Of a stretch of DNA of 64,000 bases, positions 1 through 9,670 are shown piece after piece. The stretch spans positions 60,082 through 124,081 of the forward strand of contig JAJZCW010000008.1 in the NCBI GenBank assembly GCA_021828865.1, in the 5' to 3' direction. This stretch comes from Bacillota bacterium (GTDB lineage: Bacteria; Bacillota; Bacilli; Alicyclobacillales; SLC66). The position numbers and the translations under genes are program-made. The notes below the pieces were generated by a model. It was not told where the DNA came from. It worked only from the letters and a program-made list of their open reading frames with translations, and did no database searches. Each line of letters starts with the position of its first letter. Position 1 is the first letter of the stretch.

Positions 1-640
1 TAAGTCCGGCCGCCACATTGCTGGTACTGGAGCAACCAGCAATATAGGCCGCTCTCGCCCCAAAAACGGCAGCATCCGCATTCTGTGCGCGGCGGAGTCC
101 AAATTCGCTGACCGGTGCCGCGTCTTCAAAGGCTTGTCCCTTCGCTGCAGAGACGATTCGGGCCGCTTTTGTCGCAATCAGACTTTGATGGTTCACGAAA
201 CTGAGAATGGCCGACTCAATCAATTGCAATTCAAAGAGCCGTCCTTCAATTCTCATGATTGGTTCCTGAGGAAATACCACTGTTCCTTCGGGGATGGCAT
301 ACAAACTCCCCGTAAATCGAAACTTCGCCAATTCATCCAAGAACCCCTGATCAAACATCCCGAGAGACTTCAGATATTTCAACTCATTTTCGTGAAATCG
401 CAGGTTGTTCAGGTACACGACCGCCTGTTCCAAGCCTGCAACAATTACGTAACCATTATCGCAAGGATTGCTGCGGTAAAATACATCAAACACCACTTCT
501 TTATTCATATTGCCTGATTGATAATAACCGTACATCATGGTTAACTGGTATAGATCAGTTAACAGCGCCTCTTGTCTCCCCTGGTAGATAGGAAGCTGAC
601 GAAGCTGTTGCATCCGCAAGTCAATTGCGTCCGTACTCAC
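1..640 (-). CDS. pncB: Nicotinate phosphoribosyltransferase, N-terminal part
   Basis: Makes nicotinate mononucleotide from nicotinate and PRPP in NAD salvage. The minus-strand frame is open from a GTG at 640, behind the ribosome site AAGGGG, to the window edge (about 213 residues). It carries NAPRTase signatures: LLTDLYQLTMMYGYYQ near the N-terminus, an N-x-R-FHENEL stretch, and AYIAGCSSTSNVAAG, which matches the conserved A-Y-I-x-G-x-x-x-T-S-N block. The C-terminal half lies outside the window. A plus-strand open frame over the same bases is a shadow. The HAD phosphatase gene lies 24 bp upstream on the same strand, so the two are probably co-transcribed. Confidence 0.9.
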   Translation of the reverse strand, partial: MSTDAIDLRMQQLRQLPIYQGRQEALLTDLYQLTMMYGYYQSGNMNKEVVFDVFYRSNPCDNGYVIVAGLEQAVVYLNNLRFHENELKYLKSLGMFDQGFLDELAKFRFTGSLYAIPEGTVVFPQEPIMRIEGRLFELQLIESAILSFVNHQSLIATKAARIVSAAKGQAFEDAAPVSEFGLRRAQNADAAVFGARAAYIAGCSSTSNVAAGL

Positions 641-664
641 TGGTTCATCCCCTTTTAGTGCCAA

Positions 665-1489
665 TTAGCCATAGTAATGCTTTAGAAACTTAGGTACCGC
701 ATCGAGTGACGGCTTATCTAGCACTACATCCGCCACTTCCTTTACTTCCTTGGGAGCAAGCGCTGTTGCCACGCCAATTCCTGCTTTTTCAATCATGGGA
801 GCATCACCAGGACTATCGCCGACTGCCATAATGGCATCCCTAGGAATTTTCATGGAATCCATATAAAAATCAATCAATTTAGCCTTCGTTACCCCTTTGG
901 GGTTAACTGCAATTTCAAACCCGTCCTGTTGATGAAACAAATAATAGCTGCACTCATCGGTCCTTGTTCGTAAAATTTCCGCAAGCTTATCGCCAAGCTC
1001 ATGATCATAACCGGTAATAAACATTTGCAGCGCACCATCTGCTACCTGATCAAGCGTTTGATATTCCAGATCTTCCGGCCACCTGACGTATAGCTCCTGC
1101 TTCCCGTACAAGTATACATCACGATCGTAAAATACCCGTCCTCCAAGACCCATGGTCTCTGCCATTTGAAGTACGTCTGTCACCAATTTTTTGCTCATCC
1201 GAAACCCTTGTAATATTTCGTTCTTTTGAGGAAAGGAGGGAATATCCAAGTCATCTTCCTCCCAGATTGGTGGTTGGAATATCACCCCACCTGTGAGGCA
1301 GGCATAGGGGTGTTTCAATCCAAGCGTAGCGGCAAGTACTCTACCAGTTCGCGCATGTCTTGCTGTGTTGATGGTAGTGATCACGCCTAAGCTATTGATC
1401 ATTTGAAAAGTCTCCATCAATCCGGGAGCAAACCCTCGTTCCGCAAAATAAATCGTTCCGTCTAGGTCGCACATCACAACACCTTGCAT
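665..1489 (-). CDS. HAD-superfamily phosphatase (Cof/SPP-like)
   Basis: A 274-residue haloacid-dehalogenase-type hydrolase. Motif I is CDLDGT with the nucleophile Asp8 and Asp10. Motif IV is GDSPGDAPMIEKAG near residue 230. The long insert between them is the C2-type cap usual for Cof-like and sugar-phosphate phosphatases. The substrate cannot be told from sequence. The ATG at 1489 follows AGGAG by 8 nt. It sits between an inositol-monophosphatase gene (10 bp upstream) and the NAPRTase gene, so a phosphate-ester or nucleotide housekeeping role is likely. Confidence 0.85.
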   Translation of the reverse strand: MQGVVMCDLDGTIYFAERGFAPGLMETFQMINSLGVITTINTARHARTGRVLAATLGLKHPYACLTGGVIFQPPIWEEDDLDIPSFPQKNEILQGFRMSKKLVTDVLQMAETMGLGGRVFYDRDVYLYGKQELYVRWPEDLEYQTLDQVADGALQMFITGYDHELGDKLAEILRTRTDECSYYLFHQQDGFEIAVNPKGVTKAKLIDFYMDSMKIPRDAIMAVGDSPGDAPMIEKAGIGVATALAPKEVKEVADVVLDKPSLDAVPKFLKHYYG

Positions 1490-1499
1490 CGTCCCACTC

Positions 1500-2309
1500 C
1501 TAATCTACTTGGAGATCCACCAAAATTTGCCGATGAATCTTGCCATTGGTCGCCACTACGTGACGAGTGGAGAGTGCGTAGTCATTTCCATCCTCATCAG
1601 TCACCATGCCTCCGGCAGTTTGAACCAGCACTGCCCCGGCTAGTAAATCCCAGGCATTCAGATCGTTTTCCCAGAAGCCATCTAGTCGACCCGCAGCCAC
1701 GTAGGCCATGTGCAGCGCTGCTGAACCCATGGCCCGGACATTGCGCGCGTGAAACCCAAACCGGCGAATCTGTTCCGCATTTTTGCTACGAAAATCGCCG
1801 GTGGGGAATCCGCTTGCAAGCACTGCAGCAAACACATCATTGACACCTGACACTTGCATTGGATGACCGTTTGCCATTGCCTCTTTTCCTGCAATTCCCG
1901 AAAACATTTCATCGCGCATCGGATCATAAATCACGCCAATCACTGCTTTTCCCTCATACATGAGGCCAATCGACACCGCGCAAAAAGGAATTCCCCGAAT
2001 AAAGTTGAGCGTGCCATCGATCGGATCGACGACCCACAAAAAAGTGGGATCCGCGTCCTTTACAGCTTGTATGGCCGCCTTACTTCCCGGTCCTACCGCT
2101 TCTTCACCAAGCAATTTGCTACTCGGATAAGCATCTAACAAAATGGATTCAATGATCTCCTGACATCTTTTATCCACCTCAGTTACCAGGTCGTGAGGGG
2201 AGGATTTCTCCATCGTATGCTTAGGCTTTCCAATGTGCTTCCTGATTTCCTCACCTGCCGCGCGGGCTGCCGTTTCCGCCACTTTTTGGGCCGCAATCAA
2301 ATCCAGCAT
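1500..2309 (-). CDS. Inositol monophosphatase family protein
   Basis: A 269-residue Mg-dependent phosphatase of the SuhB/IMPase family, removing phosphate from myo-inositol phosphates or related sugar phosphates. The metal-site motifs are complete: GEE at 68-70, DPIDGT at 95-100 followed by LNF, and AWDLLAG near 219. Length is normal for the family. The RBS AAAGGAG precedes the ATG. It lies in a head-to-tail run with hutH upstream (20 bp) and the HAD phosphatase downstream. Some family members are NADP phosphatases or fructose-bisphosphatases, so substrate is open. Confidence 0.88.
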   Translation of the reverse strand: MLDLIAAQKVAETAARAAGEEIRKHIGKPKHTMEKSSPHDLVTEVDKRCQEIIESILLDAYPSSKLLGEEAVGPGSKAAIQAVKDADPTFLWVVDPIDGTLNFIRGIPFCAVSIGLMYEGKAVIGVIYDPMRDEMFSGIAGKEAMANGHPMQVSGVNDVFAAVLASGFPTGDFRSKNAEQIRRFGFHARNVRAMGSAALHMAYVAAGRLDGFWENDLNAWDLLAGAVLVQTAGGMVTDEDGNDYALSTRHVVATNGKIHRQILVDLQVD

Positions 2310-2328
2310 GGTTTCTCTCCTTTTCGCA

Positions 2329-3882
2329 TTATTTTACCCTTAATCCCTCCAATAGACCATGTTCATCGTGCAAACTGATCATATCGTTTGCCACTCTCTC
2401 TATTTCCGGACTCAAACTGCGATCCTCTCGAACAGGCGCCACCCTTGCCCGCAACCAATCATATAACCCTTTTGTCGCAGGGGAGAGTCGATCGTAAAAG
2501 CCTTGAATGGCAATCGCCTCGCATGCCGCAATAGCTTCGATTGCAAGAACACGGGCAGCGTTGCCGACAATCTGATCTGCCTGTCTAGCGGCGGTCGTGC
2601 CCATTGACACATGATCTTCCTGATTACCTGATGAAGGAATGGAATCGACACTGGCCGGGTGAGCCAACACTTTATTTTCCGAGACTAGCGATGCCGCCAC
2701 GTATTGTAAAATCATGAGTCCAGACGAGAGCCCGGGTGTGCGTGCAAGAAACGCAGGAAGTCCGTTCAACAATGGATTCACCAGTCGTTCACATCTGCGC
2801 TCTGATATATTTGCCAGTTCCGCTACCGCAATTTTCATAAAATCCATCACGAGTGCCACCGGTTGCCCGTGAAAATGGCCGCCGGATAATATCTGCCCCA
2901 AATCTGTCAATACGAGCGGATTATCGGTGGCAGCGTTCCACTCCACTTGCATAACAGACTGCACATGATCCAGCGACTGACGGCTCGCGCCGTGCACTTG
3001 GGGAATGCAACGAAGACTATAGGCATCCTGCACGCGAAGCTCTCCCTGTGAGGTGGTGAGTTTGCTTCCATCCAGCCATGCGCGCATGCGTCTGGCTGTC
3101 TCCAATTGACCGGAATGGGGCCGAAGCATGTGCAATTCCTCATGAAATACATCGCGAATACCTTGTAACGCTTCCATCGTTAGTGCTGCCACACCATCTG
3201 CAAAATCTGCTAATTTCCAGGCCCGAAAGAGTGCCAAACTACCTATGCCTGTCATCGCCTGCGTGCCGTTGATGAGTGCCAATCCCTCTTTGGCTTCGAG
3301 CTCTACTGGTTTGAGTCCTGCTTTTTCTAATGCCAGCCCCCCAGGCATTAATTCCCCTTGATAATAGGCATCGCCCTCGCCGATTAACAGCAGGGACAAG
3401 TGGGCAAGCGGCGCCAGGTCTCCACTCGCACCCAAAGACCCTTGCGAAGGCACATACGGGTGAATTCCCCGATTCAGGCAATCCAAAAGCAATTGCAGGG
3501 TGGCAGGTCTGATGCCTGAGTAGCCTTTGGAGAGTGCATTAGCCCGCAACAACATCATGGCTCGCACCGTCTCTACCGGAAGCGGTGATCCCACTGCACA
3601 GGCATGGCTTCTAAGTAAATTCACTTGCAACTCGGACGCATCATCCGAGGAAATCGCTACTTCCGCCAGCTTGCCAAATCCCGTATTGACGCCGTATACA
3701 GGTGCATTTCCCTGCAATACTTCCTCGATGCGCTTTCGACTCTCACGAATCCCAGGCCATGCGGCATCATCGATTTTAACGGTGATAAATCCCTCGGATT
3801 CAGGGTTAGTATTAGCGGCCACCGCCACCAAATCATGCAAATTCAAATGATTACCATTTAATGCCAATGTGTTCGTCATCAT
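2329..3882 (-). CDS. hutH: Histidine ammonia-lyase
   Basis: First step of histidine degradation: removes ammonia from L-histidine to give urocanate. The 517-residue length is typical. The Ala-Ser-Gly triad that forms the MIO electrophile is at 152-154 inside GSLGASGDLAPL. A start with AAAGGAG seven bases before ATG is clear. The rest of the pathway (hutU, hutI) is 19 kb away on the same strand rather than adjacent. It is preceded by a structured leader containing a terminator-like hairpin and a TGCAATTGCA palindrome that recurs before hutU. Confidence 0.95.
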   Translation of the reverse strand: MMTNTLALNGNHLNLHDLVAVAANTNPESEGFITVKIDDAAWPGIRESRKRIEEVLQGNAPVYGVNTGFGKLAEVAISSDDASELQVNLLRSHACAVGSPLPVETVRAMMLLRANALSKGYSGIRPATLQLLLDCLNRGIHPYVPSQGSLGASGDLAPLAHLSLLLIGEGDAYYQGELMPGGLALEKAGLKPVELEAKEGLALINGTQAMTGIGSLALFRAWKLADFADGVAALTMEALQGIRDVFHEELHMLRPHSGQLETARRMRAWLDGSKLTTSQGELRVQDAYSLRCIPQVHGASRQSLDHVQSVMQVEWNAATDNPLVLTDLGQILSGGHFHGQPVALVMDFMKIAVAELANISERRCERLVNPLLNGLPAFLARTPGLSSGLMILQYVAASLVSENKVLAHPASVDSIPSSGNQEDHVSMGTTAARQADQIVGNAARVLAIEAIAACEAIAIQGFYDRLSPATKGLYDWLRARVAPVREDRSLSPEIERVANDMISLHDEHGLLEGLRVK

Positions 3883-4013
3883 AACTTCACTCCTTTACTT
3901 AAGCAGAGAAAAAATACCGCGAGTTGAGCATTAGCTCTTCCCGCGGTATGATATGCAATTGCAATCGGGCATTCGGCCCGTTTCGCATCGTCCTCGACTC
4001 CTTTGTCTCTATA
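3883..4013 (-). promoter_or_regulatory. Structured 131-nt leader of hutH
   Basis: Besides the terminator hairpin, the leader holds a CGGGC/GCCCG hairpin with loop CGAAT and, just after it, the perfect palindrome TGCAATTGCA (3954-3963). A near copy (9 of 10 bases) stands before hutU at 25920-25929, which suggests a shared hut operator. A GATGC...GCAT pairing could enclose the CGGGC hairpin. No known riboswitch class was recognised. No convincing sigma-A promoter is visible inside it. Confidence 0.4.
3905..3949 (-). terminator. Hairpin plus T-run between the S9 peptidase and hutH
   Basis: On the minus strand an 8-bp stem ATACCGCG/CGCGGTAT (3942-3949 with 3914-3921) encloses a smaller GAGC/GCTC stem and is followed by TTTTTTC. 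It can end the peptidase transcript. Because it lies directly in front of hutH it could also be an attenuator of hutH. Confidence 0.7.
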
Positions 4014-6011
4014 TTACACAAATTTCTGAAACCAATCGATCATTTTTTGATAACGCGCCACCCGTAATTCTGGCGGACCATTTCGCGACAGGTCATGGTT
4101 GGCTTTAGGGAACCTCCAGAAGGAGACTGTCTTGCCGAGCATGGCAAGTGCCACGTAGAATTGCTCTGCCTGCTCTATCGGGCAGCGCAGGTCCTCTTCC
4201 CCGTGCATGATTAGTAGAGGAGTTTTCACTTCCTTAGCGTAACGAAGCGGTGATATCTGCCAAAGATAGCTGGGATCTGTCCACCCTTTATCGAGCGAAA
4301 AATGGTGCTCCCACTCTGTAAAAAAGTAACCGATATCGCTGACACCATAAAAACTGATCCAGTTGGAAATCGAGCGTTGGGTAACAGCAGCCTTGAAGCG
4401 ATCGGTATGACCGACGATCCAGTTGGTCATGAATCCACCATAGGATCCTCCTGTCACGCCGATTCGTTCACTGTCCAATTGGGAGTCTTGGGCAAGTGCC
4501 GCATCCAGTATTTTCATCACATCCCGGTAGTCTCCGCCGCCGTAATCATGGCAACAGGCTTTCACGAAATCCTGTCCGTAACCGCTACTCCCTCTCGGAT
4601 TGCCGTAAACTACCGCGTAACCGGCTGCCGCCAGCAGTTGAAATTCGAAAGAAAAAGAGTAGGAAAACATCGCATGCGGTCCTCCATGCACCTGCAAGAT
4701 GACCGGGAGTTTTCTATTTGGAGAAGCTGAACCTGAGGGTTTCATCACCCAGCCTTGCAGTTCCAGTCCATCCTTGGAACGGGTAAAATAAGTCGCTGTT
4801 GTTGCTAGGTCACAATCATCCAGCCATTCATTGAGATGAGTGATAGGCGTAGTGGCTCCTGATGCCATGGTGTAGGCAAAAAGGTCATTCGGGGATCGGT
4901 GATTCGTCGCTGCATAGACGATCACGCCTCGCTCCGATGAATAGTCATAGGTGAAGATCTCTTGATCTCCCCCCACGAGCACCTCTACCTTGCCGTGAAC
5001 ATCCACCACAGCTAAGCCAACCGTGCCTTTTGCACTATAGGGAACTAACACGCGGCTACCATCAGGTGCAAAGAGGGGGCCAGGTATTTTTTCGTGCGAC
5101 CTCATATCGCTCATTCCCTCAGCGGACAAGCTAAAAGGAAATTCCTTCAGATCGATTTTCCGGTGCAACCCATCCGGGACATGCACAAGGTACAACCCTG
5201 TTTGGGTAGCCCCTTGAAAGGCCATGTCATGGCCATAAGCCGTCACCCATTCCCCATCTGGCGAGAAATTGGGGGAGAAAAGGGCAAGTTGCTCATCCAC
5301 CAGCGTATGTATTTTCCCTGTCGCCGCTTCAATCAAAAATAAGGAATCAAAAAAGTTTCTGTCATCCAAACTCTTTTTCCCTGAAGCCACGAGCTTTGTG
5401 CCATCAGGTGAAAAAGCAAAATCATGGAAGGAAAAAGGCGGGATGGTGTGCCATTGCACTTCTCCTGAATCTACATCGAAGAAAGCGATTTCGCCAAAAG
5501 CCTGATCCCATAACCCTACGCCATCTTGCTTATAATGTAGGCGCTTTACTTCATACGGTTCAAGAGGCGTCTTAGGGCTCACTTCCGCAGCATTGCGATC
5601 TTCAAACGCTATGCCTTCTCCTTCTTTGAGCTTTACCATCGCCGCCACATAACGACCATCTGGTGAAAAGCGGGCAGATTGGACGCCACCTTTTATTTTC
5701 AGAAGGGGTTTTGCTTCTCCACCTGCAATAGGCAGCATGTACAGCTGGTGATCCTTGTCTTTCCCACGCTTACTGAGGATCAGCACATCCTGCTCATTGA
5801 TGGCAGCCACTTTATCTTCAAACAAGCCCTGCGTGTAAGGCGTCAACGTCCCCCGGTCAAAATCTTTGACGCATACCGAATAAGAGTACCCATCGCTTGA
5901 TGGATTGACTTTTTTTACGTTATATGCACAAAATCGACCTGATGAAGTGATCACAACGTTGGTAATCCACTCGAACCGAAACAGATCAACTGGCTCCAGC
6001 TTTCTTGACAT
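4014..6011 (-). CDS. S9 family peptidase (acylaminoacyl-peptidase type)
   Basis: A cytoplasmic serine peptidase of the prolyl-oligopeptidase clan, 665 residues. The N-terminal half has beta-propeller repeats of the type FSPDGRYVAA and FAFSPDGTKLVASG. The C-terminal alpha/beta hydrolase has the nucleophile Ser in GGSYGGF (about 523), Asp in HGEEDLRCP (about 607) and His in KANHDLS (about 639). The ATG at 6011 lies 8 nt after GGAGGG. A GTG nine bases upstream overlaps that ribosome site and is less likely. No signal peptide. It probably trims short peptides. It is monocistronic or reads into hutH. Confidence 0.9.
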   Translation of the reverse strand: MSRKLEPVDLFRFEWITNVVITSSGRFCAYNVKKVNPSSDGYSYSVCVKDFDRGTLTPYTQGLFEDKVAAINEQDVLILSKRGKDKDHQLYMLPIAGGEAKPLLKIKGGVQSARFSPDGRYVAAMVKLKEGEGIAFEDRNAAEVSPKTPLEPYEVKRLHYKQDGVGLWDQAFGEIAFFDVDSGEVQWHTIPPFSFHDFAFSPDGTKLVASGKKSLDDRNFFDSLFLIEAATGKIHTLVDEQLALFSPNFSPDGEWVTAYGHDMAFQGATQTGLYLVHVPDGLHRKIDLKEFPFSLSAEGMSDMRSHEKIPGPLFAPDGSRVLVPYSAKGTVGLAVVDVHGKVEVLVGGDQEIFTYDYSSERGVIVYAATNHRSPNDLFAYTMASGATTPITHLNEWLDDCDLATTATYFTRSKDGLELQGWVMKPSGSASPNRKLPVILQVHGGPHAMFSYSFSFEFQLLAAAGYAVVYGNPRGSSGYGQDFVKACCHDYGGGDYRDVMKILDAALAQDSQLDSERIGVTGGSYGGFMTNWIVGHTDRFKAAVTQRSISNWISFYGVSDIGYFFTEWEHHFSLDKGWTDPSYLWQISPLRYAKEVKTPLLIMHGEEDLRCPIEQAEQFYVALAMLGKTVSFWRFPKANHDLSRNGPPELRVARYQKMIDWFQKFV

Positions 6012-6090
6012 GTGACTCACCCTCCACAGTTGGTAAATTCATTGTGCCACTCCTTACACCAGAAAAGCAATGCGACAAGAAGGGGTTTAT

Positions 6091-6297
6091 GTGCTGATTG
6101 AACTATGCGAAGCCAATGAAATGATGACCGTAGCAAAAATGCTGGAAGATGCCCATTTTGAGGTGATGACGTATTCCTGCCTAGACCGTTGCGTCGATTG
6201 CGCGAATGCTCCTAATGCCCTGGTGGAAGGCATTTATCTGGAAGGCCATGACCCCCACCAGCTTCTAACCCTTTTGCTTGAAATCAAGGAGTCATAG
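6091..6297 (+). CDS. DUF1450 family small protein
   Basis: A 68-residue protein of the YuzB-like DUF1450 family (uncharacterised, common in Bacilli). The family core is seen as IELC near the start and YSCLDRCVDCANAPNALVEG in the middle, giving a C-x3-C-x2-C cluster that may bind metal or form disulfides. I chose the GTG at 6091 because AAGGGG lies five bases before it and because family members begin just before I-E-x-C. An ATG at 6070 in frame would add seven residues but lacks a ribosome site. It diverges from the S9 peptidase gene. Confidence 0.75.
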   Translation: MLIELCEANEMMTVAKMLEDAHFEVMTYSCLDRCVDCANAPNALVEGIYLEGHDPHQLLTLLLEIKES

Positions 6298-6373
6298 CAG
6301 TCAGGCGAATTCCAGTGTCTCCTGATAGGTTATAATTGGTGACAAGAGCTCATGACAAGGAGGCTACATAGGT

Positions 6374-7360
<987 letters not shown>

Positions 7361-7372
7361 ATGGTTGTTTCC

Positions 7373-7418
7373 CCCTCCCTTCTTCGCTTGTTGAGCAAGC
7401 AAGGGAGGGTTTTGTCTC
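7373..7418 (+). terminator. Rho-independent terminator after the aldo/keto reductase
   Basis: Stem CCCTCCCTT (7373-7381) with AAGGGAGGG (7401-7409), an inner GCTTG/CAAGC stem, then TTTTGTCTCTTT. Confidence 0.85.
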
Positions 7419-7447
7419 TTTAATTATCACGAAAGGAGCACCCCTTT

Positions 7448-9670
7448 TTGTCCCTATCCCATCCTCCGGAAGAAAATCAGCTCCCGTATGATGCTGAACT
7501 CGAGCTTGAGCAAGAACATTTACAGGATACGAAAACAAAAATTGAGACCGCTATCGACATTACCCTTGGCCGCATCAAACCGAGCGAAGACTTTACTGAT
7601 GTAACGGTCAATACCATGTTCCACGAAGAAGCAGAGCACTTAACTCGCTCTAAGGACTATCCGTATTTTGCCCGCATTATGTTTCAGGAACATGGGCAAA
7701 AGTTCGAAGAATCAGCGTACATCGGAAGGTTTGGTTTATTTGACCGCGCCTCCTACACGCCCATCATCATCGATTGGCGGGCGCCGATCGCCAATTTGTA
7801 TTACGAAGACCAGTTTAAAGACGTGGAGATTGATACGGGCGGCAAACAGCCGCTACATTTTGACGTACATAAAAAAAGGCAATTTGAGATCAAAAACGGT
7901 CGTGTGGAGGCCATTTACGACAGCACTGGCACCGTGAACACCAACCACCTATTGATGGAACGCCTGCAGGAAAAATCAGATATTCGCCTCAAAGACATTG
8001 TGGAGACCATTCAAGCCGACCAAAACCGCGTCATACGGGCAGAGTCCCACCGCGCGATGATTGTGCAGGGCGTGGCGGGAAGTGGAAAAACCACAATTGC
8101 CCTGCACCGCCTCTCTTTTCTTGCCTACCAACAGAAAAATAAATCCAGCCATCAACCGTTCCTCGTGATCGCGCCTAACCGGTTCATGATCGACTATATC
8201 TCAGAGGTGCTACCCCATCTTGGCGTCGATGGCGTGGTGCAAACGACTTGGGAAGACCTTCTCCTCTCCCAATTGCCCACCAAAGTGAAATTGAAGAACA
8301 TGCAGCAGAAAAATCAGCGTTTTCTGGAAAACAGCCACCTTCTCACCACTGAAGAATACCAGGTGGAAATCGTTTCCTCACGACTACGCACGAGCCTCGC
8401 CATGCAATTATTTCTTGATAAATATATGGATCACTACGTGGAAACCTATTTGCCTGAGAACGACCTGGTACTCGATAGCAAGCACAAAATACCGCACGCG
8501 ACGATCCACAAGCAATTTCATGAAGACTATCAGCATTATCCGATCATGCGGCGAAGAGAAAAAATCATCCAGTCGATGCAGCGGTTTGCTAAAGAGTCGC
8601 TGGCATCATGGGAAACCGCATGGGAGAAGCGCAGCATTCGCATGAGCGCCACGGAACAATTAAAGAAAAAAGCAGAGATGCAGGCTCAGTATGAAAAGAT
8701 TTTGGCGATGTATACCGCAAAATTAAAAATCGTTGACGTGGTGAAGCTGTACAAGAAACTGCTGGAAAACCCACGCAATATCAAGTGGTTGATGAAAGAA
8801 TCAGGTATTGGTCAACCTTCGCAAGTCGATGCGGTCATCGGGTATTTGGAAAATATCCATGAGGATAGTGTCCTTGAGTGGGAGGATGTAGCCGCGATTT
8901 TTTATTTGACCGTCAAATTTAATGGCACGAAAACCACCAAATACCATCACCTCATCATCGACGAAGCACAGGACCTAGCGCCATTTCAGATTTCCGTGTT
9001 AAAGGAATTTGTTAATCAGGATGCCATCAGTGTATTTGGCGACCTCTCGCAATCCATTTACGCCTATCGCGGGGTAAAAAGCTGGGAGGAATACGAGAAT
9101 GGCGTCTTTGCGGCAAGCATTCAAAAATTCCAGTTACAAAAAAGCTATCGATCGACGATGGAGATCATGGACACCGCCAATCAAGTGATCCGCCACCTTC
9201 AGCTTCCTAGAGAAGCCGTGGCAGAACCCGTGCTGCGCCATGGCGATGTCCCGGTGATCCAACAAATAGCAGATGAATTGACCATGTACTTGATGATAAG
9301 TGATTGGATTGAGAAGTTGAGAAAAGACGGTTACCAGAATATTGCCATTGTCGAGAAAAACCAGGCTCTTTGCGCCCACGTAGCAAAGTCCCTTCGCGCA
9401 AGGGGAATTTCCACGGATCTGATCACCGACAGACAGCCCCACTACCAAGGGGGACTGCTTGTCATCCCCGTTTACCTTGCAAAAGGCATGGAGTTTGATG
9501 CGGTTATTCTCGTCAATCCCACTGCCAAGAAGTACAACCCCGCCATCGAAACCGATGTTAAGTTGTTGTACGTGGCGATGACTCGGGCGCTACATCACCT
9601 GATGATTACAGGGTGGGAACCTTTTACTCCACTTTTTGAAAAGAAGCACACAACATCCCAAAATATGTAG
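7448..9670 (+). CDS. helD: HelD-like UvrD-family helicase / RNA polymerase recycling factor
   Basis: A 740-residue superfamily 1 ATPase. The N-terminal coiled coil (1-70) and the IDWRAPIANLYYED box are typical of Gram-positive HelD, which binds RNA polymerase and releases stalled complexes. Walker A GVAGSGKTT is at 208-216, motif II IIDEAQDLAP is near 500, motif III GDLSQSIYAYRG near 530, and motif VI LLYVAMTRAL near 715. The start is TTG with AAAGGAG nine bases upstream. The 3' end overlaps the convergent dioxygenase gene by 47 bp, an arrangement that may give antisense transcription. Confidence 0.88.
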   Translation: MSLSHPPEENQLPYDAELELEQEHLQDTKTKIETAIDITLGRIKPSEDFTDVTVNTMFHEEAEHLTRSKDYPYFARIMFQEHGQKFEESAYIGRFGLFDRASYTPIIIDWRAPIANLYYEDQFKDVEIDTGGKQPLHFDVHKKRQFEIKNGRVEAIYDSTGTVNTNHLLMERLQEKSDIRLKDIVETIQADQNRVIRAESHRAMIVQGVAGSGKTTIALHRLSFLAYQQKNKSSHQPFLVIAPNRFMIDYISEVLPHLGVDGVVQTTWEDLLLSQLPTKVKLKNMQQKNQRFLENSHLLTTEEYQVEIVSSRLRTSLAMQLFLDKYMDHYVETYLPENDLVLDSKHKIPHATIHKQFHEDYQHYPIMRRREKIIQSMQRFAKESLASWETAWEKRSIRMSATEQLKKKAEMQAQYEKILAMYTAKLKIVDVVKLYKKLLENPRNIKWLMKESGIGQPSQVDAVIGYLENIHEDSVLEWEDVAAIFYLTVKFNGTKTTKYHHLIIDEAQDLAPFQISVLKEFVNQDAISVFGDLSQSIYAYRGVKSWEEYENGVFAASIQKFQLQKSYRSTMEIMDTANQVIRHLQLPREAVAEPVLRHGDVPVIQQIADELTMYLMISDWIEKLRKDGYQNIAIVEKNQALCAHVAKSLRARGISTDLITDRQPHYQGGLLVIPVYLAKGMEFDAVILVNPTAKKYNPAIETDVKLLYVAMTRALHHLMITGWEPFTPLFEKKHTTSQNM

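Noticed and set aside
134..517. 127-codon plus-strand open frame
   Set aside because: It lies opposite a clear nicotinate phosphoribosyltransferase coding frame on the minus strand and has no family similarity or ribosome site.
3905..4013. T-box riboswitch before hutH
   Set aside because: TACCGCGGGAAG resembles the T-box sequence, but there is no room for Stem I in 131 nt, and no specifier or AGTA block is seen.
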